A DNA stretch of 64,000 nt from Mycobacterium bourgelatii (GTDB lineage: Bacteria; Actinomycetota; Actinomycetes; Mycobacteriales; Mycobacteriaceae): assembly GCF_010723575.1 (NCBI RefSeq), contig NZ_BLKZ01000001.1, forward strand, positions 4,340,001-4,404,000, written 5' to 3'. Shown in pieces: positions 27,315 through 38,208 of this stretch. The position numbers were made by a program, and so were the translations under genes. A model generated the notes under the pieces. The model was not told the DNA's origin. It made no database searches and saw nothing but the letters and a program-made list of their open reading frames with translations. Numbering within the stretch: position 1 is the stretch's first letter; the number at the start of each line of letters is the position of its first letter.

Positions 27315-28067
27315 TTGACTGGGGGCGTGCCGGAGAAGAAGCGGAAGCTTAAGAGGAAGAGCGGGGTGCCGGGGGGCATTGTGGACCTGTCGATGCTGCA
27401 GAAGCTGATTGCCGGTGCTGGCCGGGATGTGTTCGCGGGAGTGTTCGATGAGCCAACGCCCGAGGTGCGGGCTGTGCCGGAGCGTGTGCGGGGTTTCCGG
27501 GTCCGGGTGGACCTGATGTACGCCAAGCCGCCGATTTGGCGTCGTCTGGTCCTGCCGGGCGATCTCATGCTCGATGAGCTGCATGTCGTGCTGCAGGCGG
27601 CGATGGGTTGGCAGGACGGTCATCTGCATAAGTTCGGTGTCGGGGGGGACCGGCGTAGGCGTGCCTACTTCGTCACTGGGTTTGATCTCAGCGAAGGCGA
27701 CGACGGTGTCGTCGAGGACAGCGTGCGGCTCGATCAGGTGGTCTCCGATAAGGGTGAGCGGTTGTTCTATGACTACGACTTCGGCGATGGATGGGAGCAC
27801 GTGCTGGTGGTCGAAGACGTTCTCGATGATCCACCTTCGGCTCCTGTGTGCCTGACGGGCAGGATGGCCTGCCCGCCGGAGGATTGTGGTGGGCTGGGCG
27901 GCTATGAGGAATTGGCTGCGTGGGTTCGTGGCGGGTACGACCCGCGGGCAACGCCGATGGGGCTGGGTGCGCAGGAGATGCGGGACTGGCTGCCCCGAGA
28001 CTGGCACCCCGATCGTTTCTCGGTGGCCGAGACCAATGACGCTCTGGCCGTGTTGAATACGCGTTGA
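27315..28067 (+). CDS. IS1096 TnpR-like protein (plasmid pRiA4b ORF-3 domain)
   Basis: A 250-residue protein (TTG 27315; GTG 27327 with MPEKKRKLKRK-like start is an alternative). It has a basic N-terminus and a pRiA4b-ORF-3-like domain: VDLMYAKPPIWRRLVLPGD, DELHVVLQAAMGWQDGHLHKF and YDYDFGDGWEHVL. This family is the second gene of IS1096-type elements; its exact role in transposition is not settled, and the old name resolvase is not supported by any recombinase motif here. It is convergent with the transposase, with 7 bases between their stops. Confidence 0.85.
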   Translation: MTGGVPEKKRKLKRKSGVPGGIVDLSMLQKLIAGAGRDVFAGVFDEPTPEVRAVPERVRGFRVRVDLMYAKPPIWRRLVLPGDLMLDELHVVLQAAMGWQDGHLHKFGVGGDRRRRAYFVTGFDLSEGDDGVVEDSVRLDQVVSDKGERLFYDYDFGDGWEHVLVVEDVLDDPPSAPVCLTGRMACPPEDCGGLGGYEELAAWVRGGYDPRATPMGLGAQEMRDWLPRDWHPDRFSVAETNDALAVLNTR

Positions 28068-28074
28068 GGACTCT

Positions 28075-29397
28075 TCACTGCCGAGGTCCAAGGAGCTGGG
28101 GTCTGAATCCGCCGGTCTCGAGCAGGGATCGGGCGATGTAGTGGGACAGGTTGCGAAAGCCCAGGGCGGAGCCGCGCAGGTGTTCGAGGCGACCGTTGAT
28201 GGCTTCGGTTGGGCCGTTGCTGGTGCCGGGCCGGTCGAAGTAGGCCAGCACGTCGGCGGCGCGCTTGGTCAGGGTGCGCCCGAGGGTGATCAGTTCCTGC
28301 AGAGGCCTGGGAACGCCGGTGCTCAGCGTGGTGATCAGCGCTGCCATCATGGTGCGGCCTTTCTTACGATCGGGCTCTCGGTAGGCGGCTACGGTGCGCT
28401 GATACATCTGCCAGGTGGCTTCGACCTCGGCGTGGGTGTCGACGGCGAACAACGCCGCCAGTCGGGCTTTCTGGCGGTCGGTGAGCAGATCGGCACCGGT
28501 GTGCAGGGTGCGTCGGCAGGCATACAGCGGGTCGGTCTTGCGGCCGCGGTGCCCACAGGTGTCCAACTGCACGCGACGCCGGCATTCGTCGAGGGCGTTA
28601 CCGGCCAGGCGCACCACATGGAAGGGATCCATCACCGTGGCTGCCTCAGGTAGCTCTTCAGCGGTGGCGGTCTTGAACCCGGAGAAGCCATCCATGGCAA
28701 CGACGTCCACGCCATCACGCCAGTCCTGTGGCCGCTGGGCCAGCCAGTCGGCGAACGACTTCTTGGAGCGCCCCTCGATCATATCGAGCAGCCGGGCCGG
28801 ACCAGTCCCATCCCGTACTGGGGTGAGGTCGATGATGACGGTGACGTACTTGTCGCCGCGGCGGGTGTGGCGCCAGACATGCTCATCGACGCCGATCACC
28901 GCCACGCCGTCGAAGCGGGTCGGGTCGGCGATCAGCACCCGCTGGCCTTCGGCGAGCACGGCGTTGTTGGCGGTGTTCCACGACACCGCCAGGGCTTCGG
29001 CGAGCCGGGCCACCGTCAGGTGCTGGCAGACAAGGGCTTCCAGTGCCCACCGCAGCGCTCGCCGGGACAGCTTGGCGCGTGGTTCGGCGGCCTTGCTGGT
29101 GTCTTGGCGCCACACATGAGCGCATCCGGCGCACCGGTAGCGGCGGACCGTCACCAGCAGCGTGGTCGGCCGCCACCCGAACGGCTCGTGGGCAAGCCGA
29201 CGGGTGATGCTGTCACGCGGACTGCCTTCCTCGCCGCAGCGCCGGCACCACCGATCCTCTTCGACGAGCCTGCACGCCAGCACCGCGCGATCATCAGCGA
29301 GGTGCTGGCCGGTCACCTCCAACCCGAGCTCATCGAGGCGGCAGAAAGTCGTGAGGTCAGCGCAGGCGAAGCCCGCCCCACCGGTAGCGTTGGGCAC
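28075..29397 (-). CDS. ISL3-family (IS204/IS1001/IS1096/IS1165) transposase
   Basis: A 440-residue intact transposase. The N-terminus has two CxxC zinc-binding pairs (CRRCGEEG and CAGCAHVW) and a helix-turn-helix-like stretch (LTVARLAEALAVSWNTANNAV). DDE residues fall in VIGVDEHVW, VVAMDGFSGF and SNGPTEAINGRLEHLRG. It catalyses cut-and-paste or copy-out transposition of the surrounding element. The gene opposes the direction of the host PPE gene. Length and all motifs are normal for the family. Confidence 0.93.
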   Translation of the reverse strand: MPNATGGAGFACADLTTFCRLDELGLEVTGQHLADDRAVLACRLVEEDRWCRRCGEEGSPRDSITRRLAHEPFGWRPTTLLVTVRRYRCAGCAHVWRQDTSKAAEPRAKLSRRALRWALEALVCQHLTVARLAEALAVSWNTANNAVLAEGQRVLIADPTRFDGVAVIGVDEHVWRHTRRGDKYVTVIIDLTPVRDGTGPARLLDMIEGRSKKSFADWLAQRPQDWRDGVDVVAMDGFSGFKTATAEELPEAATVMDPFHVVRLAGNALDECRRRVQLDTCGHRGRKTDPLYACRRTLHTGADLLTDRQKARLAALFAVDTHAEVEATWQMYQRTVAAYREPDRKKGRTMMAALITTLSTGVPRPLQELITLGRTLTKRAADVLAYFDRPGTSNGPTEAINGRLEHLRGSALGFRNLSHYIARSLLETGGFRPQLLGPRQ

Positions 29398-31525
29398 GTC
29401 GAGGTCTTTCGGATGGGTGGCGTGAGAACCTCCATCTTCGAGAGACCTCGACCCCTATCCCGGCAACGACGCGCCGACAACCCCTACACCCTCATCTGCG
29501 AAGAGCCCGGAAACCTTGGCAGTTTCAATTTTCTTGGGTTCGGAAACTCGGGTAGCTACAACATCGGCCCAGGTAACGTCGGTGACGCCAACATCGGCTT
29601 CGGCAACGCGGGCAACGGAAATAAGGGCTTTGCGAATATCGGCACCGGAAACATCGGCTTTGCCAACATCGGGAATAATAACATCGGGATCGGGCTCACC
29701 GGAAATAATCAGATCGGCATCGGCGGCCTGAACGCCGGCGCCAACAATATTGGATTGTTCAACTCGGGCAACGGAAATATCGGCTTCTTCAATTCCGGCA
29801 ATGGAAACTTTGGCATCGGAAACTCGGGCGACTACAACACGGGTCTGGGAAACGCGGGGCTGGCCAACACGGGATTCTTCAACACCGGTTCATTCAATTC
29901 CGGCAGCATCAACGTGGGCGACGCCAACACCGGAAGCGCGAACACCGGAAGCGCGAACACGGGGGGCGGCAACCCCGGGTCGTCCAACACGGGTAGCTAC
30001 AACGTTGGCGACACGAACACCGGCTTTTTCAACTCGGGCAGCATTAACACCGGCGCCTTCAACCTGGGCAACATGAACAATGGCTTCCTGTGGACGGGCG
30101 ATGGCCAGGGCGGCCTCACGATGGGTATCACTTCACCGGGTATTACCACACCCGCCATAGGCATACCCGCGCTCAATATCCCCGCCTTTGACACGCCCGA
30201 AATCACGATACCGTCGATATCTATTCCGGAGATGGTGTCGCCCGACATCACGGTGGGCGCGTTCAGCCTGCCGGAGATAAATGTACCTTTCTCGAGCACC
30301 CCATCAATTTTGGTACGGCCTATAACGGTAGTCGATTTTGAGCTCCCGGACATAACGATCCCGTCGATAACTGTTCCGCCAATGACGTTGCCCGCTATCA
30401 CGGTGGGTGGGTTCAGCCTGCCCGAAATAACGGTACCCGTGCTCAGTACGCCCGGCATAGTCATCAGCCAATTTTCAACGCCCTCGATTACCATACCCCA
30501 GTTCGATTTTCCCGCGATGACCACGTCGACAATTTTCTTCCAAGGCGACGCTCTTGGCGGAGGACCAGTCACGATTGCTACTATGGCTGGCGCGAACGTC
30601 AATATCCTGCCTTTTTCTATGGGGCAATTCCTCATCGGAAATACAGGCCACTTCGCGGGCCAACTTAATGGCCGCTTCTTCGGCTTTACCTTCCCCAGCA
30701 TCACATTGTCACAATTCGGGCTGCCGCAAATCCAGACAACCGAGCCGTTTACCATCCCCGGCATCGAAATCAGTGGCTTCACGTTGCCGCAAATCAACAC
30801 GCCGCCCATTACTACCCCAGAGTTGAACATCGAGAACATCGAAATTGGCACCTTCAGTACGCCCGGTATGCTCATCCCCAGCATTGACATCAGACCATTC
30901 ACCATCCCGTCCATCAGTGTCGACGGCTTCACGTTGCCGCAAATCAACATTCCTGCGACGGACACCCAGCCGTTTACCATCCCGTCCATCAGTATCGGCG
31001 GCTTCAGCACCCCTGGGCTCACCATTCCCAGCCTCACCATCGCCAGCACCGGCGCGAAGTTCGTCGTCCCACCGCCGCCGGGCTTCTTCAGCACGAGCGA
31101 TGCCCCATCGTCGGGCTTCTTCAATACCGGCGCCGGCGGCAACTCGGGATTCGGCAACAACGGGTCCGGGATCTCGGGCCTGTTCAACATGAACCCGGCG
31201 GGACTCTCCTTCGCCTCGGGCTACAACAACTTTGGTTCGGCCATTTCGGGGCTCTTCAACCTCGGCAGCGGTGTTTCGGGTCTCAGCAACGTGGGCCTGC
31301 TCCCATTGACCGACGGCAGCCTGGTCTCCGGTCTTGGAAACATCGGTCACCGGCTCGCGGGACTGGTGTTACAGGGCACCACGCCATGACCGATCAGGAC
31401 GTGCCTGGCGGGCCGGACTGTCTGGTTCTTTCTGGCAGTGACCGACGTCGGTTTGTCGCGTTGACGAAATACCTTGTGCTGTTTGCTCTTTGCCGGTTGA
31501 TTTATCGATTTCTTGAGGAGTTGTC

Positions 31526-34500
31526 ATGACGTTGGTCAGTGTGGCGCCGGAGTTGGTGGAAGCCCTAGCCGCGCAGGCGGCCGGTGTGGGTGCGGCGGTG
31601 GATGGGGCGACTGCGGACGTGGAAACGGCGACGACGGGGCTCTTGGCTGCCGGTGGCGATGAAGTGTCGGCGGCGATCGCGGCGTTGTTTTCTGGGCATG
31701 GGCGGGCTTATCAGGTGGTTAGCGGGCAGGCGGCGGCGTTTCATGCCCGGTTTGTGCAGGCATTAGTGGCCGGGGCGGAGTCGTATGCCGCGGCGGAGGC
31801 GGCCAACGTTTCCCCGTTGCAGGCGGCGGCGCAGGGTGTGCAGGCTGCGATCAATGGGCCGGTGCAGGCTTTGACGGGGCGACCGCTATTTGGCAATGGC
31901 GCGGACGGGGCGGCTGGGACCGGGCAAAACGGAGGCGCGGGTGGGTGGTTATTCGGTAACGGCGGGGCTGGCGGGTCGGGGCGGCGGGGCAAAACGGTGG
32001 GGCCGGTGGGGCGGCGGCGTTGTGGGGAGCCGGCGGGGCCGGGGGTGCTGGTGGGACCGGGGCGAGCGGCGGCGCCGGTGGTCGTGCGGGGTGGTTGTTC
32101 GGTACCGGTGGTACCGGTGGGGCCGGCGGAGCGGGTGCGACGGGCGGGACCGGCGGTAATGCGGGGTGGTTGTGGGGGGCTGGTGGTGCGGGTGGGGCCG
32201 GCGGAGTCGGTGGGGGCACCGGCGGTACGGGCGGCAGCGCCGGGTGGTTCGGGGCCGGCGGCGCCGGCGGTGTTGGCGGTGCCGGTGCGGCGGGGACCGA
32301 GGGCGCCCTGCCCGGCACTGATGGCACTCCCGGGAATCCAGGGCTGGCCGGTAGTGATGGGGGCGACGGATCGGCGGGCGGGCCAGGCGGGACCGGCGGC
32401 ACGGGCGGGACTGGTGGTCGTGGGGGTCGACTGTTCGGGAACGGCGGGGCCGGCGGGGCCGGCGGTATCGGCGGGGTCGGCGGAGCCGGGGCGGCCGGCG
32501 GGGTCGGCGGGGACGGCGGTGCGGGCGTGTTCATCGGCAAGGTGGGCAGCGGGGACGGCGGAGCCGGCGGGCCCGGCGGGACCGGCGGAGACGGCGGTAA
32601 CGGCGGGGACGGCGGAGCCGGAGGCGCCGGTGGGGCCGGTGGGCTGTTCGGACACGCCGGAGCCAGCGGTGGCCGGGGTGTAGGCGGGACCGGTGGGGCT
32701 GGTGGGGCCGCCGGGGTCGGCGGTCATGGTGGTGATGGTGCCGCGGGGACCTACTTCGGAGGCCGTAATGGGGTCGGCGGGGCCGGGGGGGGCCGGTGGC
32801 GACACCGGGTTAGGTGGTCATGGTGGTGCAGGTGGGGCCGGTGCGATCGCGGGTCGAGTCGGCGCGGACGGTGCCACCCCGACCGGTGGGCATGGCGGGG
32901 CCGGCGGTGCGGGCGCGAGTTCTTCCCATATCCACCCCGACGGTGGGGCCGGTGGGGCCGGCGGCGACGGCGGGCGCCTGGGCGACGGCGGTGCGGGCGG
33001 CGCCGGCGGGGACGGTCATGACGGCGCCGCGGGTGCTGTGGGCGCCAACGGCACCCACGGCGGGGCCGGCGGCGATGGCGGGGTTGGCGGCAAGGGCGGT
33101 ATCGACGGCGGGGATGGCGGGGCAGGCGGGGCAGGCGGGGCCGGCGGGGCAGGCGGGGCCGGCGGGGCCGGGGTTGCCGGAGCCGATGGCACCGCGAACA
33201 TTGACCTGGGTCGCGGTCACGACGGCGGCACCGGCGCTACCGGCGGCGCCGGCGGGGCTGGTGGTAAGGGTGGGGCCGGCGGCATCGCGCAGGCCGCATC
33301 CGGCCGCCACGGCGCCCAAGGCGCCGGCGGGGACGGCGGGGACGGCGGGGCCGCCGGGGTCGGTGGCGACGGCGGCGACGGCGCCACCGGTGACTGGGAC
33401 TTCACCAACGGGATCGGCGGCGCCGGCGGCGCCGCCGGTGACCCCGGCCAAGCCGGTCAAGGCGGGCTAGGCGGCACCGGCTTGACCAACGGGGTCGACG
33501 GTGCTTCCGGGGCTACCCCCGCCACCGGAGGTACCGGCGGTACCGGCGGCACCGGCGCCCACGGAACCGCGGCCCACCCCGACGGCGGGGCCGGCGGGGC
33601 CGGTGGAAACGGCGGACGCGTCGGTAGCGGCGGGGCCGGAGGCCAAGGCGGGGACGGCATCAATGGTGTTGCCGGGAGCACCGTGGGCACCCCGGGCGCG
33701 ACCGGCACCGATGGCACCCCCGGCGGTTTCGGTGGGGCCGGTGGGGTCGGCGGCAACGGCGGCACCGACGCCGGCAACGGCGGCAACGGCGGCAACGGCG
33801 GTAACGGCGGTAACGGCGGCAACGGCGGCACCGGCAGCGACGGCAAAATCGGCGGGTTCGGCGAGCACCTCATGGACGGCGGCAACGGGGGCAAAGGCGG
33901 CGCTGGTGGCGTCGGTGGTAACGGCGGCAATGGCGGGGCCGGCGGCACCGCGACCGCGGGCACTGCCGGCACCCAAGGCAAAGGCGGCGACGCCGGCCAC
34001 GGCGGGGCCGGCGGCACCGCTGGTAGCGGCGGCGACGGCTTGCATGGAAACCTATTCATCAACAACGGTGCCGGCGGTAACGGCGGCGACGCCGGAACGA
34101 ACGGCGTCGGCGGCAACGGCGGCACCGGCGGCACCGGTTCCACCAACGGCCATGACGGCAGCACTTCCATCGGGTCCGGCGCCGCTCACGGCGGCGACGG
34201 CGGCGACGGCGCCGATGGGACGGTGGCCGTCCTCGACGGCGGGGCCGGCGGCAACGGGGGCCACGCCACCGCCTTCGGTGACGGCGGCAGGGGCGGCACC
34301 GGCGGCAACGGCAGCAACGGACCCGCTAACCCCAGCGGCGACGGCGTACGCGGCGGCCACGGCGGGGCCGGCGGCACCGGCGGCAACGGCGGCAGCAACG
34401 GCGGTGACGCCGGCGACGGTGGGGCTGGCGGCACCGGCGGCAACGGTGGCGTTGGCAGCTTCGGCGGCGACGGCGCCGACGGCACCCTGCCTGGGGAGGA

Positions 34501-35467
34501 TGGCTTCGCCGGCATCGATGGCAGCAAGGGCGGCACCGGCGGCAACGGCGGCACGGGCGGGGCCGGTGGCACCGCGGCCGCAGGCCAAGCCGGTACCCGG
34601 GGCGCCGGCGGCAACGCCGGCAACGGCGGCAACGGCGGCGACGGCGGCCACGGCGGCCGCGGTGCCATCGGCCTTGATACGGCCTTTGGCGTCCACGCCG
34701 GCAACGGCGGCTTCGGTGGCGCCGGCGGCGACGGCGGGACCGGCGGCAGCGGCGGCATCGGCGGCGACGGCTCCACCACCGGCAACAATGGCGCCAGCGG
34801 AACCGACGGCAACGGTGGCAACGGCGGCGATGGCGGCACCGGCGGCTCCCCCACCGCACTCGGCGGCGGTGCCGGCGGGGCCGGTGGTAAGGGCGGCGAC
34901 GGCGGCACCGGCAGCAACGGCGGTGCCGGCGGCAACGGCGGCAACGGCGCCTCCTCTTTCAGCGGCCGCGGCGGTGCGGGTGGCTCCGGCGGCATCGGCG
35001 GCGACGCCACCACCGGCGCCGGCGGCACCGGCGGCAACGGCGGCAACGGCGGTACGGGCGATAACGAGGGCGGCGGCCTCGGCGGCAACGGCGGCAACGG
35101 CGGTGACGGCAGCACCGGTGGCAACGGCGGCAACGGCGGTATCGGCGCTGACGGCGATGCCAAGTCCCCGGGCACCGATGGTGGCTCCGGCGGCCAGGGC
35201 GGCAAAGGCACCGCCGGAGCCGGTGGCAAGGGCGGTAACGGCGGCAATGGCGGCGACGGCGGCGATACAACTCCTCCCTTCGGCTTCGGTGCCGGCGCCG
35301 GCGGTAATGGCGGTCAAGGCGGCAATGGCGGGGAGGGCACCGACGCATTCGGCAATCCCACGTTCGCCATACTCGGTGGCGCCGGCGACCAGGGCAGCCC
35401 CGGTGCCGGCACCATCGGGGGGACCGGCGGTGCGGGCGGTGTGGGCGGTGCGGGCGGGCACGGCTGA
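31526..35467 (+). pseudogene. PE_PGRS gene with two apparent frameshifts
   Basis: ATG 31526 follows GAGGAG. The PE domain (MTLVSVAPELVEALAAQAAG ..., residues 1-~95) is complete, followed by the GRPLFGNG linker and a very long Gly-Gly-Ala/Asn PGRS region to the stop at 35467, ~1,310 codons in all. The PGRS pattern moves to another frame near 31985 (run GGGGCGGCGGGG) and again near 32790 (a run of eight G). As read, translation stops at 32683. The G runs make either slippage (phase variation) or sequencing error plausible. PE_PGRS proteins are ESX-5-exported surface proteins. Confidence 0.85.
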
Positions 35468-35534
35468 GTCGCAGGCAAGGTGCGAAACTGACCGGGTTCC
35501 CGATGGTCGTGATGACAGGTTTGGAGGAGGTTTG

Positions 35535-35750
35535 ATGCCATATCTGGTTCCGGACATGTTGGCGACGGCAGCAGATTTGGCAGGCGTCGAATCGACGGTA
35601 GCGCGGCCAAATCGGCGGCGGTCCCGACCACCCCGCTACCCGCCCGGGCGCTGACAAGGCGTCGGCGGTCGTAGCGTTACTGTTCACCGGACACAGTTTC
35701 CGATCAGGCGGGGGCAACGGCGTAACGGCGGCGCCGCAGGAGTCGGTGGC
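35535..35750 (+). pseudogene. PE gene remnant
   Basis: GGAGGAGG precedes ATG 35535, and the first residues (MPYLVPDMLATAADLAGVESTVA) are a PE N-terminus. After that the PE pattern continues in other frames: AAKSAAVPTTPLPAR, then DKASAVVALLFTGHSF. Three frames are needed within ~170 bases and no PE tail follows, so this is a decayed copy. It begins 68 bases after the PE_PGRS stop. From here to 36000 I see nothing else. Confidence 0.7.
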
Positions 35751-36000
35751 GGCACTGACGGAGCCGTCAGCGGCGACCGCATGGGGGCGACAAAGCAAGT
35801 CCGCAACTCGGCTCACGTCCGGTCGCGGAATGCCGCTCGCTACCTGGCGTGTGAGATCACCGCGAAGCCATTCGAATCCCCGTGGAACAGGTGGAAGTAG
35901 CGTGCCGTGCCCAGCATCGCCGCGCTATGGGCGTCCCAGACACCACCCCAGCCCAGCCCTGGTGGCCACATCAAAGATGACCGGATTTACCACCATCACC

Positions 36001-37832
36001 TCAGCCCAGGTATCCAGCAAGCACCGACAACGCAGCGCCGCCGCCGTTGGTGACGTAGACGTTGCCGGCCGCGGCGCCTATGGGGCTGACCGCCACCCCG
36101 CTTGGGAGGACGCCGACACCAACGGTGCCGATAACCGTGTTGGTGACGGCGTCGATCACCGACACCGTATCGCTGCCGGTGTTGGCGACGAAGACATAGC
36201 CGGCCGTGCCGCCGGTGGGGCTGACGGCCAGCCCTCGTGGGCCGTCGCCGACACCAACGGTGCCGATAACCGTGTTGGTGACGGGATCGATCACCGACAC
36301 CGTGTCGCTGCCGCTATTGGTGACGTAGACGTTGCCGGCCGCGGCGCCTATGGGGCTGACCGCCACCCCGACCGGGAGGTCGCCGACACCAACGGTGCCG
36401 ATAACCGTGTTGGTGGCGGGGTCGATCACCGACACCGTATCGCCGCCGAAGTTGGTGACATAGACATTGCCGGCCGCGGCGCCGGTGGGACTGACCGCCA
36501 CCCCGACCGGGAGGTCGCCGACACCAACGGTGCCGATAACCGTGTTGGTCACGGGGTCGATCACCGACACCGTACCGTCGAAGCGGTTGGCGACGTAGAC
36601 GCTGCCCGCCACGGCACCGGTGGGACTGACCGCCACGCCTACCGGGCGGTCGCCGACACCGACAGTGCCGATAACCGTGTTGGTGACGGGATCGATCACC
36701 GACACCGTATCGCCGTCGAAGTTGGTGACGTAGACGTTGCCTGCCGCGGCGCCGGTGGGACTGACCGCCACCCCGACCGGGCGGTCGCCGACACCAACCG
36801 TGCCGATCACCGTGTTGGTTACGGGATCGATCACCGACACCGTATTGATGTAGCCGTTGGCGACGTAGACATTGCCGGCCCCGGCGCCGGTGGGGCTGAC
36901 CGCTAAGCCGTCCGGGACTAAGCCGACGGTGACGGTGTCGACAACGCCGAAGCCACCGAGCCCACCCTGACCACCACCGCCCCCAACCGCCCCAGAGGGA
37001 CCGGCCCCGGCGCCGCCCCCCACCCCCGCCGCGCCCGCCGATTCCACCCGCCCCCCGCCCCGCCGCCGCCAGCGCCACCCACGCCGCCAGCGCCGCCCCC
37101 AGCGCCCGCCACACTGCTGACACCACCCGCCCCACCCTGGCCGCCCCCCCGCCACCACCGACCCACCCCCGCCCACCCGCCCCGCCCCCGATCAACGGCG
37201 ACCAACCACCCACGCCCCCGACACCCCACGCCGCCATCCCCGGAACCGAACAGCCACCCGCCCCGGCCACCGGACCCGCCGGCCCCACCAAGCCCGCCCG
37301 CACCACCGGACCCGCCGGCCCCAAACAAGAACGCCGACCCGCCCGCACCCCCAGCAACCCCAGGGCTGGTGCTGGCACCCCCGGCGCCACCGGCGCCGAA
37401 CAACCACCCTCCGCCCCCGCCCGGCTGGCCCACCGGCCCGCTGGCCCCCGTCGCACCGTCACCGAACAGCGGACGCCCCGTCAACGAGGCAACCGGCCCG
37501 TTGACCGAGTCGGCCACCGCCCCTAGTGCCCCCGACAGCAACTGCGCACCGTTGACCGCCTCGGCGGCCGCATACGCATTCGCGCCGTCTGCCACGGCGC
37601 GGGTGAACCCTTCGTGAAACACCGCCACTCGCCCGGCCAACACCTGATACTCCCGCGCGTACGCCCTGAACAGCGCCGCGATGGCACCCGACACGTCATC
37701 GGCACCCGCTGCCAGCAGCCCCGTCGTCTGTGACACCGCAGCCGCGTTTGCCGCGCCCAGTGATGAGCCAAGATCCGTCAACTCTGAAGCCGCCGCCGCC
37801 AGAGCTTCCGGACTCACGATCAGAAACGACAT
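36001..37832 (-). pseudogene. PE_PGRS with C-terminal seven-repeat YVTN beta-propeller, frameshifted
   Basis: The start MSFLIVSPEAL at ATG 37832 has GGAGGTG upstream. A PE domain (~100 residues) and a short PGRS region come first. From ~37230 to ~36960 the Gly-rich pattern needs two or three frame changes, all in G/C runs. The last ~310 residues are seven repeats of ~45 residues (GNVYVTN..DTVSVIDPVTNTVIGT type). Seven YVTN repeats would close a seven-bladed propeller, a surface binding fold. If the shifts are sequencing errors this is an intact PE_PGRS-propeller fusion; if real, only the PE part is made. Confidence 0.75.
36003..36940 (-). repeat. Seven near-identical 135-bp tandem repeats (YVTN blades)
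   Basis: The unit recurs every 135 bases, most easily seen from GATAACCGTGTTGGT at about 36129, 36264, 36399, 36534 and 36669 and the variant near 36804. Each unit encodes 45 residues with no indels, so the array can expand or contract in frame. The high similarity between units suggests recent duplication or gene conversion. Confidence 0.85.
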
Positions 37833-37883
37833 TAAGCACCTCCAAAGTGCCGCGGCGCAGATGCCCCCGACAGCCGACACAGC

Positions 37884-37903
37884 TACAAAGTAATTACTTT
37901 GTA
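37884..37903. promoter_or_regulatory. Perfect 20-bp palindrome
   Basis: TACAAAGTAATTACTTTGTA is its own reverse complement over all 20 bases. It lies 51 bases upstream of the PE_PGRS-propeller start and ~20-40 bases upstream of a tetR remnant on the other strand. This is a strong operator candidate, perhaps the former target of the lost TetR. Confidence 0.65.
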
Positions 37904-37924
37904 ATATTAAGTTGTCACTTTGGC

Positions 37925-38120
37925 ATTGGTCAACGCAAGCCGCAACGACGCGGGATACGACTGGTCACCAAGGCAACGCGACTCTTCGGCGAGTAGGTGT
38001 GTCGCGTATCGGCGTGGCCCAACTCGAGGTAGCTGCCGAACTAGCGTCAGGGCGGCGCCCGCTGTCACCACTTCAAATCGCAGCAGGGACGCTGCTCGAC
38101 GCAAGCATCGGCTAGCGCGG
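37925..38120 (+). pseudogene. Decayed tetR-family gene fragment
   Basis: About 190 bases align by eye with the DNA-binding domain of the intact tetR at 39720: LVTKATRLFGE then a TAG at 37994-37996 where the intact gene has CAG, followed by GVAQLEVAAELASG and, after a shift, HHFKS-like CACTTCAAATC and a LLDA segment. The ligand-binding domain is absent. It stands on the plus strand between the 20-bp palindrome and the ABC1 gene, so an old tetR duplication flanks ABC1 on both sides. Confidence 0.75.
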
Positions 38121-38208
38121 TCTGGTGAGTCGGTAACGGCAACTTGTCGGATAGCCCGACATCGCGAAAAGGGCGTGGATCATCCCCCGGCAGGTGCGCT
38201 GCCGCGGA

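Larger units (their letters stand above)
27252..29507. mobile_element. IS1096-like ISL3-family element in the PPE gene, apparently intact
   Basis: 2,256 bases. The 25-base terminal inverted repeats (27252-27276 and 29483-29507, beginning GGCTCTTCGCAG) differ at one position. A perfect 8-base target duplication CGGAAACC lies at 27244-27251 and 29508-29515. It holds a tnpR-like gene and a convergent ISL3 transposase, the arrangement and size of IS1096 of M. smegmatis. Both genes are open, so this copy could be active. Confidence 0.95.
24870..31389 (+). pseudogene. PPE-MPTR gene interrupted by two insertion sequences
   Basis: A PPE gene (ATG 24870, GAAGG upstream) is cut into three parts: 24870-25098, 26796-27251 and 29516-31389. 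Removing each element with one copy of its target duplication (CTAA and CGGAAACC) leaves one open frame of 852 residues. The N-terminus is a typical PPE domain (MNFSALPPEINSLRI, W of the WxG turn in SWRGPAA, SNFFGQNAPLIAATEAAYEQMW). Then come NxGxGNxG major polymorphic tandem repeats and a long block of ITIPSI-type repeats, ending in more NxG repeats. As it stands only the first ~90 residues (PPE start plus IS sequence) could be made. The family is exported by ESX-5 and lies at the cell surface. Confidence 0.92.

Noticed and set aside
33100..35460. PGRS repeats as a possible CRISPR array
   Set aside because: Repeat units are 9-base codon patterns without regular spacers, and no cas genes occur.
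31741..35557. Long minus-strand frames rich in Pro or Ala opposite the PE_PGRS gene
   Set aside because: Direct mirrors of the GGC/GGN repeats of the PGRS region.
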